A DNA stretch of 64,000 bases from Alsobacter sp045348435 (GTDB lineage Bacteria > Pseudomonadota > Alphaproteobacteria > Rhizobiales > Beijerinckiaceae): assembly GCF_045348435.1 (NCBI RefSeq), contig NZ_CP157484.1, positions 558,001 to 622,000 of the forward strand, in the 5' to 3' direction. Each line of letters begins with the position of its first letter. Position 1 is the first letter of the stretch. This document shows, one piece after another, positions 43,211 through 52,532 of the stretch. A program made the translations under genes and the position numbers. Below the pieces are notes generated by a model. The model saw only the letters and a program-made list of their open reading frames with translations, was not told the DNA's origin and made no database searches.

Positions 43211-44395
43211 TCAGGAATACGGATCGGCCGCGTCGCGCAGCCCGTCGCCCATGAAGTTGAACGCCAGCACCACCAGGATGACCGGGACCATCGGGGCCAG
43301 CAGCCACGGATAGAGGTTCACGGCCGCCAGGTTCTGCGCCTCGTTGAGCAGCACGCCCCAGCTCGTCACCGGCGGGCGCAGCCCGAGGCCGAGGAAGGAC
43401 AGCGCCGTCTCGCCCAGGATCATGGACGGGATCGACAGCGTGGCGCTGGCGATCAGGTGGCTCATGAAATTGGGCACGAGGTGGTGCGCGATGATGCGCG
43501 AGCGCGAGGCGCCCATCAGCTCGGCGGCGCGCACGAACTCCTCCTCGCGCAGCGCCAGCAGCTTGGATCGGACCGCCCGCGCCAGGCCCGGCCAGTCGAG
43601 CAGGCCGAGGATCAGCGTAATGGCGAAGAACACCAGGACCGGGCTCCAGTTCGCCGGCAGCGCTGCCGAGAGCGCCAGCCAGAGCGGCAGCTCCGGCAAA
43701 GAGCGCAGGATCTCGATCATCCGCTGCACCGTGGCGTCGACCCACCCGCCCATATAGCCGGCGAGGCCGCCCAGCGTCAGCCCGATCACGAAGGAGACCG
43801 CGATGCCGAGCAGCCCGACCGTGAGCGAGATGCGCGCGCCATAGATGATGCGCGAGAACAGGTCGCGCCCGAGCTTGTCGGTGCCGACCAGGAAGAAGGT
43901 GCCGCCCTTGGGCGGGCAGACCAGATGCATGCGGGCCTGCGTCATGCCCCAGAACTGGTAGGGCGCGCCCTCGCAGAGGAAGCGCAGGGGCTCCGGCCGG
44001 GTGCTGTCCACCGCGTATTCGCGCCGGAAGGTCTCCAGGTTGAACTTGAAGGCGTAGGGGTACACGAAGGGCCCGACGAAACGCCCTTCGTGGAACAGGT
44101 GGACGCCCTGCGGCGGCGCCGAGAGGTGGTCGGCGTTGCGCTGGCCGAGCCCATAGGGCGCGATGAACTCGACGAAGGGCAGGGCGATGTAGAGCGAGGC
44201 CAGGAAGATGGCCGAGACCAGCGCGACCCGGTGCCGCTTGAACTTCCACCAGATCAGCCGCGCCGCCGAGGCGCGGTAGAACTTCTCCTCCGCGGCGCTC
44301 ATCGCGTCCGACGCGCTGGCGTCGAACGGCGCGGGGTTGACGTAGTGGCCCGGCGCGTTCGGATCGTGGGTGATGGGCGACAAGGCGACGCTCAT
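43211..44395 (-). CDS. Oligopeptide-type ABC importer permease (OppC-like)
   Basis: Second inner-membrane permease of the importer, 394 residues. It has an N-terminal helix (about 58-78), a large periplasmic insertion (about 80-160) and then the binding-protein-dependent transport domain. The EAA loop is seen as EEFVRAAELMGASRSRIIAHHLVPN, preceded by GTDKLGRDLFSRIIYGAR, a signature of the DppC/OppC group. The stop lies at the 3' end of a four-gene operon and is separated by a hairpin from rsmD. One base lies between its start and the stop of the OppB-like gene. Confidence 0.9.
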   Translation of the reverse strand: MSVALSPITHDPNAPGHYVNPAPFDASASDAMSAAEEKFYRASAARLIWWKFKRHRVALVSAIFLASLYIALPFVEFIAPYGLGQRNADHLSAPPQGVHLFHEGRFVGPFVYPYAFKFNLETFRREYAVDSTRPEPLRFLCEGAPYQFWGMTQARMHLVCPPKGGTFFLVGTDKLGRDLFSRIIYGARISLTVGLLGIAVSFVIGLTLGGLAGYMGGWVDATVQRMIEILRSLPELPLWLALSAALPANWSPVLVFFAITLILGLLDWPGLARAVRSKLLALREEEFVRAAELMGASRSRIIAHHLVPNFMSHLIASATLSIPSMILGETALSFLGLGLRPPVTSWGVLLNEAQNLAAVNLYPWLLAPMVPVILVVLAFNFMGDGLRDAADPYS

Positions 44396-44396
44396 G

Positions 44397-45422
44397 TCAG
44401 CCTCTCCGCCCGAAGCGGATGCGGGGATCGAGCGTGGCCAGCAGCAGGTCGGAGATCAGCATGCCGATCACGGTGAGCACCGCCACGAACATCAGGATGA
44501 AGCCGGCCAGGAACTGGTCCTGCTGCTTCAGGGCCTGCAGGAGCACCGGCCCGACGGTGGGCAGGCTGAGCACCAGCGACACCAGCACCGAGCCGGAGAT
44601 GAGGTGGGGCAGCAGGTTGCCGATATCGGCCACGAACGGGTTCAGGGCCATCCGAAACGGGTACTTCAGCAGCGCCGGCATCGGCTTCATGCCCTTGGCC
44701 CGGGCCGTGACGGTGTACTGCTTCTGCAACTCGTCGAGCAGGTTGGCCCGCATGCGTCGGATCATGGCGGCGGTGCCGGAGAGCCCGATGACGATCACGG
44801 GCGCGATCAGGTGCGAGGCGATCGAGCTGGCCTTGGCCATGCTCATCGGCTCCTGGGCGAATTTCTGGTCCATCATCCCCCCGATGGAGATGCCGAACCA
44901 GCGGTTGAGGTAGAAAAGCAGGATCAGGGCCAGCAGGAAGTTGGGCGTGGCGAGGCCGAGATAGCCCAGGAGCGTGGCCGCATAGTCGCCCCAGGAATAT
45001 TGCCGCGTCGCCGAGTAGATGGCGATCGGGATGGCGACGACATGGACGAAGATCACCACCACGACATTGACCAGCAGCGTCAGCCCCAGCGCGCCGCCGA
45101 CGACGTCGTTGACCGGCCGCTGGAACTCGAAGGACCAGCCCCAGTCGCCCTGCAGCAGGCCGGAGAAGCCGTTCGGCCCGGACCAGACGCCTAGCCAGAT
45201 CAGGTATTGCTCCCAGACGGGCCGGTCGAGCCCGTACTGGGCGCGCAGGAACTCGGCCTTGGCGGCCGCGGCCGGATCGCCCTGCGAGCGCAGCTCGGCG
45301 ATCTGGTTGGTGAGGAAGTCGCCTGGCGGAAGCTTGATGATGAGGAAGACCAGCGCCGAGATCGCCACCAGCGTCAGCAGCATGGTGACGAACCGGCGGA
45401 GGATGTACATCGCCATGCGCAT
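44397..45422 (-). CDS. Oligopeptide-type ABC importer permease (OppB-like)
   Basis: First permease of the importer, 341 residues, beginning with the OppB-type helix MAMYILRRFVTMLLTLVAIS. It has a periplasmic loop and a transport domain whose EAA loop reads QKQYTVTARAKGMKPMPALLKYPFR. About six helices. It pairs with the next permease to form the channel. Its start lies nine bases after the stop of the binding-protein gene, consistent with one transcript. Confidence 0.9.
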   Translation of the reverse strand: MRMAMYILRRFVTMLLTLVAISALVFLIIKLPPGDFLTNQIAELRSQGDPAAAAKAEFLRAQYGLDRPVWEQYLIWLGVWSGPNGFSGLLQGDWGWSFEFQRPVNDVVGGALGLTLLVNVVVVIFVHVVAIPIAIYSATRQYSWGDYAATLLGYLGLATPNFLLALILLFYLNRWFGISIGGMMDQKFAQEPMSMAKASSIASHLIAPVIVIGLSGTAAMIRRMRANLLDELQKQYTVTARAKGMKPMPALLKYPFRMALNPFVADIGNLLPHLISGSVLVSLVLSLPTVGPVLLQALKQQDQFLAGFILMFVAVLTVIGMLISDLLLATLDPRIRFGRRG

Positions 45423-45431
45423 CGGCTGTCC

Positions 45432-47375
45432 TCAAGCCTCGTAGTAGAATTCGTCGATGCGGTAGACGCCCAGGAGCGACGTCGGCTCCCAGGAGAACAT
45501 CGCCTTCTCGGGCATGTTGCGCATGCGCTTGTTGACCACGATCGGCTGCAGCTCTCCCGCCACCGTTCCGATGGTGAACTGCTGCTCGGCCTGGAGCGCC
45601 AGCATGTCCTTCCAGATCGCGGCGCTCATGTCCTCGTGGGTCGTCTTCAGCCACTTGTCGTAGAGCGCCATCAGCTTCTCGGCCGCCGGGTCGTCCGGCT
45701 TCTCGCCGCTGCGGCCCAGCGTCTCGAACCACTGGCCCCATTTGGGCCAGGAATAATGCTCCTGCCGGACGGGCGCGAGCTCGGTGGGCGGCATCAGGGG
45801 CGTGGGCACCGCGTTGTCGAGGCCGGTGGACGCCACCATGACGGTCTGGCCCGCATAGGAGCGCTGGCGCAGGATGCCGCGGTCCTGCGGCTTCATGAAC
45901 AGCTTGACCCCGACGTCCCGCCAGAACTCGGTGATCAGCTCCAGGGCGTCGACGATGTCGGTGGACTCGCCGTCGACCTCCACCACGATCTCCAGGACCC
46001 GGCCGTCGGGCAGCAGGCGGATGGAGTTGGAGTCCCGGGCCGTCAGCCCGAGCTCGTCCAGCATGGCGTTGGCGAATTCGGGGTCGTAGCCGGCGAACTG
46101 CGTCCGGAACTCGTCCGCATAGAGCGGGCTGCTCTTCATCACCGTGTTGTTGCCCTCCACGCCGAGGCCGAACAGCAGCGCGTTGTTGAGGATCCGGCGG
46201 TCGATGGCGGCCGAGAGGGCCCGGCGGTAGCGCACGTCGCGGTTCAGCTTGCGCCACACCGGGTCGTTGGTGTTGAGGTTGGGATAGAGCGTGTAGACGG
46301 ACCCGCGCGCATAGGGCCACAGCAGCGTGCGGTAGTTCTGCGCCGCCTCGCCTTCCTTCAGCACCGGAACGTCGTTCATCGACAGGCCGCGCGCCTGCAG
46401 GTCGACCTCGCCGGCGTTGGCCTTGGCGGGGAAGAGCCCGGGCGAGGCCACGTCGACCAGGGCGCGGTCGATATAGGGGAGCTGGCGCCCTTCCGGATCG
46501 ACGCGGTGGAAGAAGGGATTGCGCTCGAACACCATCCGGCTGGCCGGGGGCGGCGTCATCAGCCGCCACGGATTGAGGGTCGGAGCGTCCGGGTTGCTGT
46601 AGTCGTAGTCGTCGTCGAGGCGGTTGTGCAGCGTGGCCCAGCCCTTGACCTTGGCGCGGGCGGCCATGCGGTCAAGCTTCTCCTTGTCCGTGTAGCGGAC
46701 ATGGAAGCCGCGCAGATAGCGCGACGGCGCGAACAGGCGCAGCGGCCGCGGCAGCGCCAGCGCCGGCAGGAAGCGCGGATTGGGCGCGTCCCATTCGTAG
46801 CGCACCGTCAGGTCGTCCAGGATGTCGAATCGGGGCAGCTTGCCGTCGACGACGAAGACCTCCTGCGGGCCGTTGGGGCTGAGATCCTTCTGCCGGGCGA
46901 TGTCTTCCCAGTAGTAACGGAAGTCCTCGGTCGTGAAGGGCTGGCCGTCCGACCAGCGATGCCCCCGCCGCAGCCGGAAGGTGAAGATCCGGTTGTCCTT
47001 CTGCTCGTAGCTCTCGGCGAGATCCGGCTGGAGCCGCAGGTTCTCGTCATAGCCGACGAGGCGGGTGTAGCCGTTCGCCGACATGTAGCGGAGGTCGCGC
47101 GTCTTGGCGATCAGGGTGCGGATCTCGCCGCCATAGCGCCCGATGCTGCGGTTGCGAGAGGCGAAGTCCGCCACCAGCGGCCGGGTCGGCAGGCGGTCGA
47201 ACACCGGCGGAGCCTCGCCCTTGGCGACCCGCTCCGCCATCATGGGCGATTCCTGGAACTGCAGCCCGTCAGCCAGCGCCTTTTCCGGACGCACGACGAC
47301 GGCCGCCGCGACCGCCAGGCCGGTCTTCAGGACGCCTCGGCGGGTGACGCCGTCGGAGTGCGTGGAATCAGCCAT
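45432..47375 (-). CDS. ABC importer substrate-binding protein (family 5), Tat-exported
   Basis: Periplasmic solute-binding protein of the SBP_bac_5 family (peptides, nickel, opines, some antibiotics). The 647-residue product has a twin-arginine signal TRRGVLKTG (about 11-19) with a hydrophobic stretch to about residue 35. The family pattern FTFRLRRGHRWSDGQPFTTEDF lies near 142-163 and DVRYRRALSAAIDR near 390. It is longer than DppA/OppA (about 540), as in the larger peptide or microcin-type group. Tat export suggests folding, or cofactor or ligand binding, before export. Substrate unknown. Second gene of the operon, 45 bp after the ATPase gene. Confidence 0.88.
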   Translation of the reverse strand: MADSTHSDGVTRRGVLKTGLAVAAAVVVRPEKALADGLQFQESPMMAERVAKGEAPPVFDRLPTRPLVADFASRNRSIGRYGGEIRTLIAKTRDLRYMSANGYTRLVGYDENLRLQPDLAESYEQKDNRIFTFRLRRGHRWSDGQPFTTEDFRYYWEDIARQKDLSPNGPQEVFVVDGKLPRFDILDDLTVRYEWDAPNPRFLPALALPRPLRLFAPSRYLRGFHVRYTDKEKLDRMAARAKVKGWATLHNRLDDDYDYSNPDAPTLNPWRLMTPPPASRMVFERNPFFHRVDPEGRQLPYIDRALVDVASPGLFPAKANAGEVDLQARGLSMNDVPVLKEGEAAQNYRTLLWPYARGSVYTLYPNLNTNDPVWRKLNRDVRYRRALSAAIDRRILNNALLFGLGVEGNNTVMKSSPLYADEFRTQFAGYDPEFANAMLDELGLTARDSNSIRLLPDGRVLEIVVEVDGESTDIVDALELITEFWRDVGVKLFMKPQDRGILRQRSYAGQTVMVASTGLDNAVPTPLMPPTELAPVRQEHYSWPKWGQWFETLGRSGEKPDDPAAEKLMALYDKWLKTTHEDMSAAIWKDMLALQAEQQFTIGTVAGELQPIVVNKRMRNMPEKAMFSWEPTSLLGVYRIDEFYYEA

Positions 47376-47420
47376 GGCCCTGCCTCGCCTGGTGGATGTC
47401 CGGCCGTCGCGGGAGCGGGG

Positions 47421-49337
47421 TCATGACGCCGCCCTCATGGCCGGCTGCTCGGGTTCGCGCGTCGCCTCCGGCGCCGGCCGGGCGAGCGCGATGCAGTGGC
47501 CGGGCTCCACCTCGACGAGCTGGGGCCAGGTCTCGCCCGCCTTGAGGCGGAACGGCTCGGGCCAGTCCGCGGGCTCGGAGAACCCGCCCTGCGTCACGCG
47601 GGAGAAATCGAGCGGATGGTCGAGATCCGGGCTGGGTACGGCGGCCAGGAGGGCCTGCGTGTAGGGGTGCCGGGGCGAGCGGAACAGGGTCTCGCGCGGG
47701 GCCTTCTCGACGATGACGCCCCGGCACATCACCGCGATGTCGTCGGCCATGTAGTCGACCACCGCCAGATTGTGCGAGACGAACAGGTAGGACAGCCCGA
47801 GCGCGGACTGCAGGTCCTTGAGCAGGTTCAGGATCTGGGCCTGCACGGAGACGTCCAGCGCCGAGGTGGGCTCGTCGCACAGGATCACGGCGGGGTTGAG
47901 CGCGAGCGCCCGGGCGAGCCCGATCCGCTGCCGCTGGCCGCCGGAGAACGAGTGCGGGTAGCGCCGCATCGAGCGCTGGTCGAGGCCCACCAGCTCCAGG
48001 AGGTCCTTCACCCGGGAGAAGCGCTCGTCCTCGTTGCCGATATGATGGATGCGCAGCGGCTCGGCCAGGATGTCGTAGACCGTCATGCGCGGGTCGAGGC
48101 TCGAGAACGGGTCCTGGAACACGAACTGCACGGCGCGCCGGTAGGCCTTCAGGTCCGGCCCGGCGAGCTTGAAGACGTCGCGCGGTCCCGTTCCGTCGTC
48201 GAAACAGACGCTGCCGCAGTCCGGCGCCATGGCGCGCATGATCACCTTGGACAGCGTGGTCTTGCCGGATCCCGACTCGCCCACGAGCCCGAGCGTCTCG
48301 CCCGCGGGCAGCGACAGGCTGACATTGGAGAGCGCCGAGATCCGCTGCGGCTTGCCGAAGAGGCCTCCGGAGCGCAGCGTGAAGGTCTTGGTGACGCCGT
48401 CCACGTCCAGGACGGTGCGTCCCGCCGGAATCGGGTCTCGCGTGCAATGGGCGGCGGCGGCGGCCGCCGCGGGGTCGATGCGGATCTCGCGCAGGGGCGT
48501 CAGGCGCTCGCCCGGCTTCATGTCGAAATGCGGCACGGCGCGCATCAGGGCCGTCAGGTAGGGATGCTGCGGCCGGCGGAAGATGTCCTCCAGGTCGCCG
48601 CGCTCCATGACCTGGCCGCGATACATCACCACCACGTCGTCGGCCATGTTGGCCACCACGCCGAGATCGTGCGTGATCAGCAGCACGGCCATCCGGGTCT
48701 CGGCCTGCAGCTCCTTGATCAGCGCCAGGATCTGGGCCTGCGTGGTCACGTCCAGCGCGGTCGTGGGCTCGTCGGCGATGAGCAGCGCCGGCTTGCAGAT
48801 CAGCGCCATCGCGATCATGGCGCGCTGGCGCATGCCGCCGGAGAGTTCGAACGGGTAGGTGGTCAGCATCGCCTTGGGGTCGCGGAATCCGACCCGGCGG
48901 AACACCGCCATGGCGCGCTCCTGGGCCTCCGGGAGCGTCACCTCCTCATGGATTCGCAGCGCCTCGGTGACCTGGTCGCCCACCGTGTGCAGCGGCGACA
49001 GCGAGGTCATGGGCTCCTGGAAGATCATCGCCATCCGGGCGCCCCGGAGCTGGCGCATCTTCTCGCAATTGGGGTCCAGCTTGACGATGTCGACCGGGCC
49101 GCCGCCCTCCGGGTCGCGCAGCACGATGGAGCCGTTGACGATGCGCCCGCGCTTGGGCAGCAGCCGCAGCATGGCGTTGGCGGTGACGGACTTGCCGGAG
49201 CCGGATTCCCCCACCACCGCCAGCGTGCGGCCTGCATGAAGGTCGAAGGAGACGCCGCGGACCGCATGCACGAGTCCCGCATCGCCGTCGAAGTCGACGG
49301 CCAGATCGCGAATGCTGACGAGCGGTTCTGCGGTCAT
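47421..49337 (-). CDS. Dual ABC ATPase of the oligopeptide-type importer
   Basis: One 638-residue chain with two ATPase modules, equal to OppD plus OppF (GsiA-like). Module 1 has GESGSGKS, LSGGMRQRAMIAMAL and LLIADEPTTALD. Module 2 has GESGSGKT, SGGQRQRIGLARAL and VILCDEPTSALD. Each is followed by the oligopeptide-type C-terminal extension (RRPQHPYLTALMRAVP and RSPRHPYTQALLAAVP). The ATG at 49337 begins just before the first ATPase strand; an in-frame start 30 codons upstream lies in the promoter region. First gene of the four-gene operon, all on the minus strand, which is therefore a complete importer. Confidence 0.93.
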   Translation of the reverse strand: MTAEPLVSIRDLAVDFDGDAGLVHAVRGVSFDLHAGRTLAVVGESGSGKSVTANAMLRLLPKRGRIVNGSIVLRDPEGGGPVDIVKLDPNCEKMRQLRGARMAMIFQEPMTSLSPLHTVGDQVTEALRIHEEVTLPEAQERAMAVFRRVGFRDPKAMLTTYPFELSGGMRQRAMIAMALICKPALLIADEPTTALDVTTQAQILALIKELQAETRMAVLLITHDLGVVANMADDVVVMYRGQVMERGDLEDIFRRPQHPYLTALMRAVPHFDMKPGERLTPLREIRIDPAAAAAAAHCTRDPIPAGRTVLDVDGVTKTFTLRSGGLFGKPQRISALSNVSLSLPAGETLGLVGESGSGKTTLSKVIMRAMAPDCGSVCFDDGTGPRDVFKLAGPDLKAYRRAVQFVFQDPFSSLDPRMTVYDILAEPLRIHHIGNEDERFSRVKDLLELVGLDQRSMRRYPHSFSGGQRQRIGLARALALNPAVILCDEPTSALDVSVQAQILNLLKDLQSALGLSYLFVSHNLAVVDYMADDIAVMCRGVIVEKAPRETLFRSPRHPYTQALLAAVPSPDLDHPLDFSRVTQGGFSEPADWPEPFRLKAGETWPQLVEVEPGHCIALARPAPEATREPEQPAMRAAS

Positions 49338-49443
49338 CCTCGATTCCGGTCTCCGCCAGCGGCCATGGCGACAATGTGCGCCGAACATGTCGCGACCGTC
49401 ACGCGAATTGTGCTCTCGCTGACACAACGCACGAAAAGCCAGT

Positions 49444-49464
49444 TTCGCCTATCTTTCAGGCGAA
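49444..49464 (-). terminator. Stem-loop after the glycosyltransferase operon
   Basis: TTCGCCT and AGGCGAA (7-bp perfect stem, 7-base loop) directly follow the stop of the deacetylase fusion gene. On the transcribed strand the stem is followed after six bases by a short TTTT. It may end the glycosyltransferase transcript before the ABC operon promoter. The stem is short, so this is tentative. Confidence 0.4.
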
Positions 49465-51402
49465 TCATTGTTCCTGCAGCCGAAACGCCTGCGCGGCGGA
49501 GACGAACCGCACCGACCGCGTCTCGGCCAGGCGGCCCAGCAGCTCCTCCAGGAACCGCCAGACCCACCCGTCATGGACGAGGTGATGGGTGAGCAGGCCA
49601 TAGGCCTCGTCCGGATCGGCGCGGCCCTCGGCGACCGCGTCCACATGGTCGGCGAAGGACGCGAGCAGCGCGCCCTCGTCGGCCAGGCCGCGCGATCCAC
49701 GCCAGTCGATCGGGTCGAAATGCGTGTTGACCTGCAGGAGGCCGGGGGCCGGCGAGGCTTGGGCGCGCGGCTTGAAGGTCGAGAGCCCGCGAAAGCCGCA
49801 GCCGGGCAGCAGCGGGACGAGCGCCGCGTCGATCCGGTTCCAGGGCGGGGCCAGGATGGGCAGGGAGCGCGCGCCGAAGAGCTCCTCCAGCCGCTCGCGC
49901 CCGAAGGCGAGTTCGGCCAGCACGAGCTCCGCCGGGGCGTCGCCGAGCTCGCGCTTCTTGCCCTCCGGGCCGGCGTGGTTGGCGTGGGCGTAGCCATGCT
50001 GGATCACGCTCGCCTGCGGGGCGCCGGCGAGGACGCGCCGCAGGGCCGGGTCGGCCGCGGCGGGCACCACCGCGAGCGCCAGCGGGGCGCCCGCGCGCCG
50101 CGACAGGCCCAGCAGCCGGTCCAGAGCCGGGGAGGGCGCGACGCAGTCGTCGTCCCGCCACCACAGGTCGAGGCGCATGCCGAGCCGGCCGAGGCGGTCC
50201 AGGGCGGCCTCGAGCCTCTCCCAGCCTGCGGCGCGGCGGCGCGCTCCGGCGGCCTCCTCCTCCAGCGCGTCGGCGCTGGCGGCCGCGCCGTCGAGCCGCA
50301 CGGACCAGTCGGGCCTCGGACGGCGGGCCGCGCGGTCCACGGCCTGGAGCAGGGCGGCGGGGGCGAGCCGCTCCTCCGGGAGCGCTTCGAGGCAGCCGGC
50401 CTTCTCGAACCAGGCCGCCCGCAGGCCCTGCTCACGCTCGCCCCCGGCGGCGAAGGGGACCACGACGGCCCGGGCCCGGACCGCGGCGAGATCCAGGATG
50501 GTGTTGTACCCGGCCTGGCTGACCGAGACGGCGGCGCCCGCCAGGAGGGCGCGGAAATCCGGGCGGGCGCGCTCCACGATGACGGTCTCGGCGCCCCGGG
50601 CGGCCCGCGCGAGCGCCTCGAAGTCGGCCGCCGGCGCCCCATGCCCGACCAGGATGCGCCAGACCCGCTTTTCGGGATCCATGGCCCCGGCCTCGGCGGC
50701 GGCGCGCAGGAGGGGAAGGCCGGCTGGGCCCCCGCCGCCGGAGACGACGACCTCGCCCGAACCTGCATCCCGCCCTGCGGCCGGCGCCCCGGCGGGAGGC
50801 GCCCCGTCGTCGCTCACATAGCCCGTAAAGACGAGGCGCCGCTCCAGCGCCTCGTCGACCGGCCAGGAGGCGCGAAGCGGCAGGGCCCCGGGATCGCCGT
50901 GCACGAGGACCCGGTCGTAGAAGCGCCCCAGCCGGTCCAGCGCCTCGGCGGCGCGGCCGGGCTTGGACGGCGGGTTCAGCACGTCGCGGATGGAGCAGAC
51001 CACGGCCGGCCGGGGACGCCGGGCGGCGGCCTCGTCCAACAGGGCCAGGAACTCGTCCGCGAGCTGGCGGCGGCCGAAGGGAAACAGCTCGGTGACGAGA
51101 ATGTCCGGCTGCGCCGCCGCGAGGGCCGCCAGCAGCGCCTCCCGCCGGCCGGCCAGCGTCTCGGAGGCGACGGGCGCGCCGTCCTCGCCCAGGAGAGTGG
51201 AGAAGTCGGCGCCCTCGCAATGCACCGGCGCGAGCTGGACGAGCGTCACGCCGTCCAGCCGGACCAGCGGCGCAGGTCGCCCGCCGCTGACCAGCGTCAC
51301 CCGATGCCCGCGCAGCGCCATGGCGCGCGCGATCGCGGCGGCCCGGGCGAGGTGCCCGACCCCCAGCAGATGGGTGACGACGATGAGAACCGACACGCTC
51401 AC
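49465..51402 (-). CDS. Glycosyltransferase fused to polysaccharide deacetylase-like domain
   Basis: A two-domain protein of 645 residues. The N-terminal part (about 1-390) is a MurG/GT28-type GT-B fold: it begins VSVLIVVTHLLGVGHLARA, with GGGGPAGLPLL and SQAGYNTILDL near the sugar-nucleotide site. The C-terminal part (about 405-645) resembles NodB-type carbohydrate deacetylases. It has acidic WRDDDC, QHGYAHANHA with two His, and APPWNRID, an arrangement of likely metal and catalytic residues. The GTG at 51402 overlaps the upstream stop as GTGA. Fusion suggests that a sugar is added and deacetylated (or an acetylated acceptor recognised) by one protein. Last gene of a four-gene operon; product unknown. 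Confidence 0.75.
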   Translation of the reverse strand: MSVSVLIVVTHLLGVGHLARAAAIARAMALRGHRVTLVSGGRPAPLVRLDGVTLVQLAPVHCEGADFSTLLGEDGAPVASETLAGRREALLAALAAAQPDILVTELFPFGRRQLADEFLALLDEAAARRPRPAVVCSIRDVLNPPSKPGRAAEALDRLGRFYDRVLVHGDPGALPLRASWPVDEALERRLVFTGYVSDDGAPPAGAPAAGRDAGSGEVVVSGGGGPAGLPLLRAAAEAGAMDPEKRVWRILVGHGAPAADFEALARAARGAETVIVERARPDFRALLAGAAVSVSQAGYNTILDLAAVRARAVVVPFAAGGEREQGLRAAWFEKAGCLEALPEERLAPAALLQAVDRAARRPRPDWSVRLDGAAASADALEEEAAGARRRAAGWERLEAALDRLGRLGMRLDLWWRDDDCVAPSPALDRLLGLSRRAGAPLALAVVPAAADPALRRVLAGAPQASVIQHGYAHANHAGPEGKKRELGDAPAELVLAELAFGRERLEELFGARSLPILAPPWNRIDAALVPLLPGCGFRGLSTFKPRAQASPAPGLLQVNTHFDPIDWRGSRGLADEGALLASFADHVDAVAEGRADPDEAYGLLTHHLVHDGWVWRFLEELLGRLAETRSVRFVSAAQAFRLQEQ

Positions 51403-52532
51403 GGCGGCGGACCTTGGACAGTCGCGCAGGCGTCGTCCAGCGCGGCGCGCAGGATCTGGGCCGCGCCGGCCGTCGAGCAGGAAGCGAGGACGCGCCGGCG
51501 GGCGGCGCTCCCCAGCGTTCCGAGGGCGGCCCGGTCGGCGAGGAGCCGCCGCAGGGCGTCGGCGAAGGCGCGGGCGTCGCCGGCCGGCGCCAGCACGCCC
51601 GTGACGCCGTCCAGCACCACCGTTCCGACCCCGCCAAAATCGCCGGCCAGGGCCGGGCAGCCCTGGAGGGCGGCCTCCAGGAAGGCCATCCCGTAGGCTT
51701 CGCGCACGGCCGGCCAGACCAGCAGGTCGGCCATGGCGTAGCGCCGGGCGAGGTCGTCGGGGCCGAGCGCGCCGTGGAAGCGCACGCGCTCCCGCAGGGG
51801 GGCGAAGGCCGCCTCCACCTCCGCGCGCGCCGCGCCGTCGCCGACCACGTCGAGCGTCCAGGCCGCGTCCCGCGCCTCCTCCAGGCTCTCGGCCAGGAGC
51901 CGATAGGAGGCGACCTTGTCGCCCGGGCGCATCATCGCCACCGCCAGGAGGGCCGCGGGCGCGTCCGGCGCGCGCGCGCCGCGCTGGCCGGAGGCGTCCG
52001 GCCAGGCCTGCGCGTCCAGGAAGGGCGGAAAAGACAGGAGCCGCTGGCCCGGGGGACGGGCGGCCTCCAGCATCTCGCGGTCGGCCGGGTTCATCACCAG
52101 CACCGCGTCGGCGCGGTCGAGCGCCGCCTCGGTCAGAGCGTGGCCGAGGCTCCACGGTCCATGGGCCCGCTTGGGCGCCCGCGACCCTTCGGCGACCAGA
52201 TAGGGCAGGCCCAGCGCGGACGCCACGGCCGGGCCGAAGACGTCCGGCGCCTTGTAGTGGACATGGTAGCTCAGCACGGCGCGCGGCCTCTCCGGCGTGG
52301 GGCGCTGGCGAACCTCCCGCGCATAGGCGCCGGCCTGCCGGCGGGCCTCCTCGGTGAGGCGGGCCGTCAGCCGCTCGTCGCCGTCGCGGTCGAACATGCG
52401 CAGGCCGCAGGGCGTCTCGGCGGCGACGCCGGCCAGGCGCAGCGCCACCAGGATCAGCCGCGCCATCGCGCGGTCCCCGGAGGGCTCGGGGTGATCGGGC
52501 GGCTTCAGCGGAGCATGGAAGACGACGCGCAT
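51399..52532 (-). CDS. GT4-family glycosyltransferase
   Basis: The 377-residue GT-B glycosyltransferase starts MRVVFHAPLKPPDHPEPSGDR, a family-type N-terminal loop. It has a C-terminal nucleotide-sugar domain with LDVVGDGAARAEVE, RVRFHGAL and WPAVREAYGMAFLEAAL; the last contains the ExxxxxxxE acceptor/donor motif as REAYGMAFLE. Its ATG overlaps the stop of the preceding gene (ATGA) and its stop overlaps the fusion gene's GTG. Substrate unknown; probably an exported or surface glycan. Confidence 0.85.
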   Translation of the reverse strand: MRVVFHAPLKPPDHPEPSGDRAMARLILVALRLAGVAAETPCGLRMFDRDGDERLTARLTEEARRQAGAYAREVRQRPTPERPRAVLSYHVHYKAPDVFGPAVASALGLPYLVAEGSRAPKRAHGPWSLGHALTEAALDRADAVLVMNPADREMLEAARPPGQRLLSFPPFLDAQAWPDASGQRGARAPDAPAALLAVAMMRPGDKVASYRLLAESLEEARDAAWTLDVVGDGAARAEVEAAFAPLRERVRFHGALGPDDLARRYAMADLLVWPAVREAYGMAFLEAALQGCPALAGDFGGVGTVVLDGVTGVLAPAGDARAFADALRRLLADRAALGTLGSAARRRVLASCSTAGAAQILRAALDDACATVQGPPP

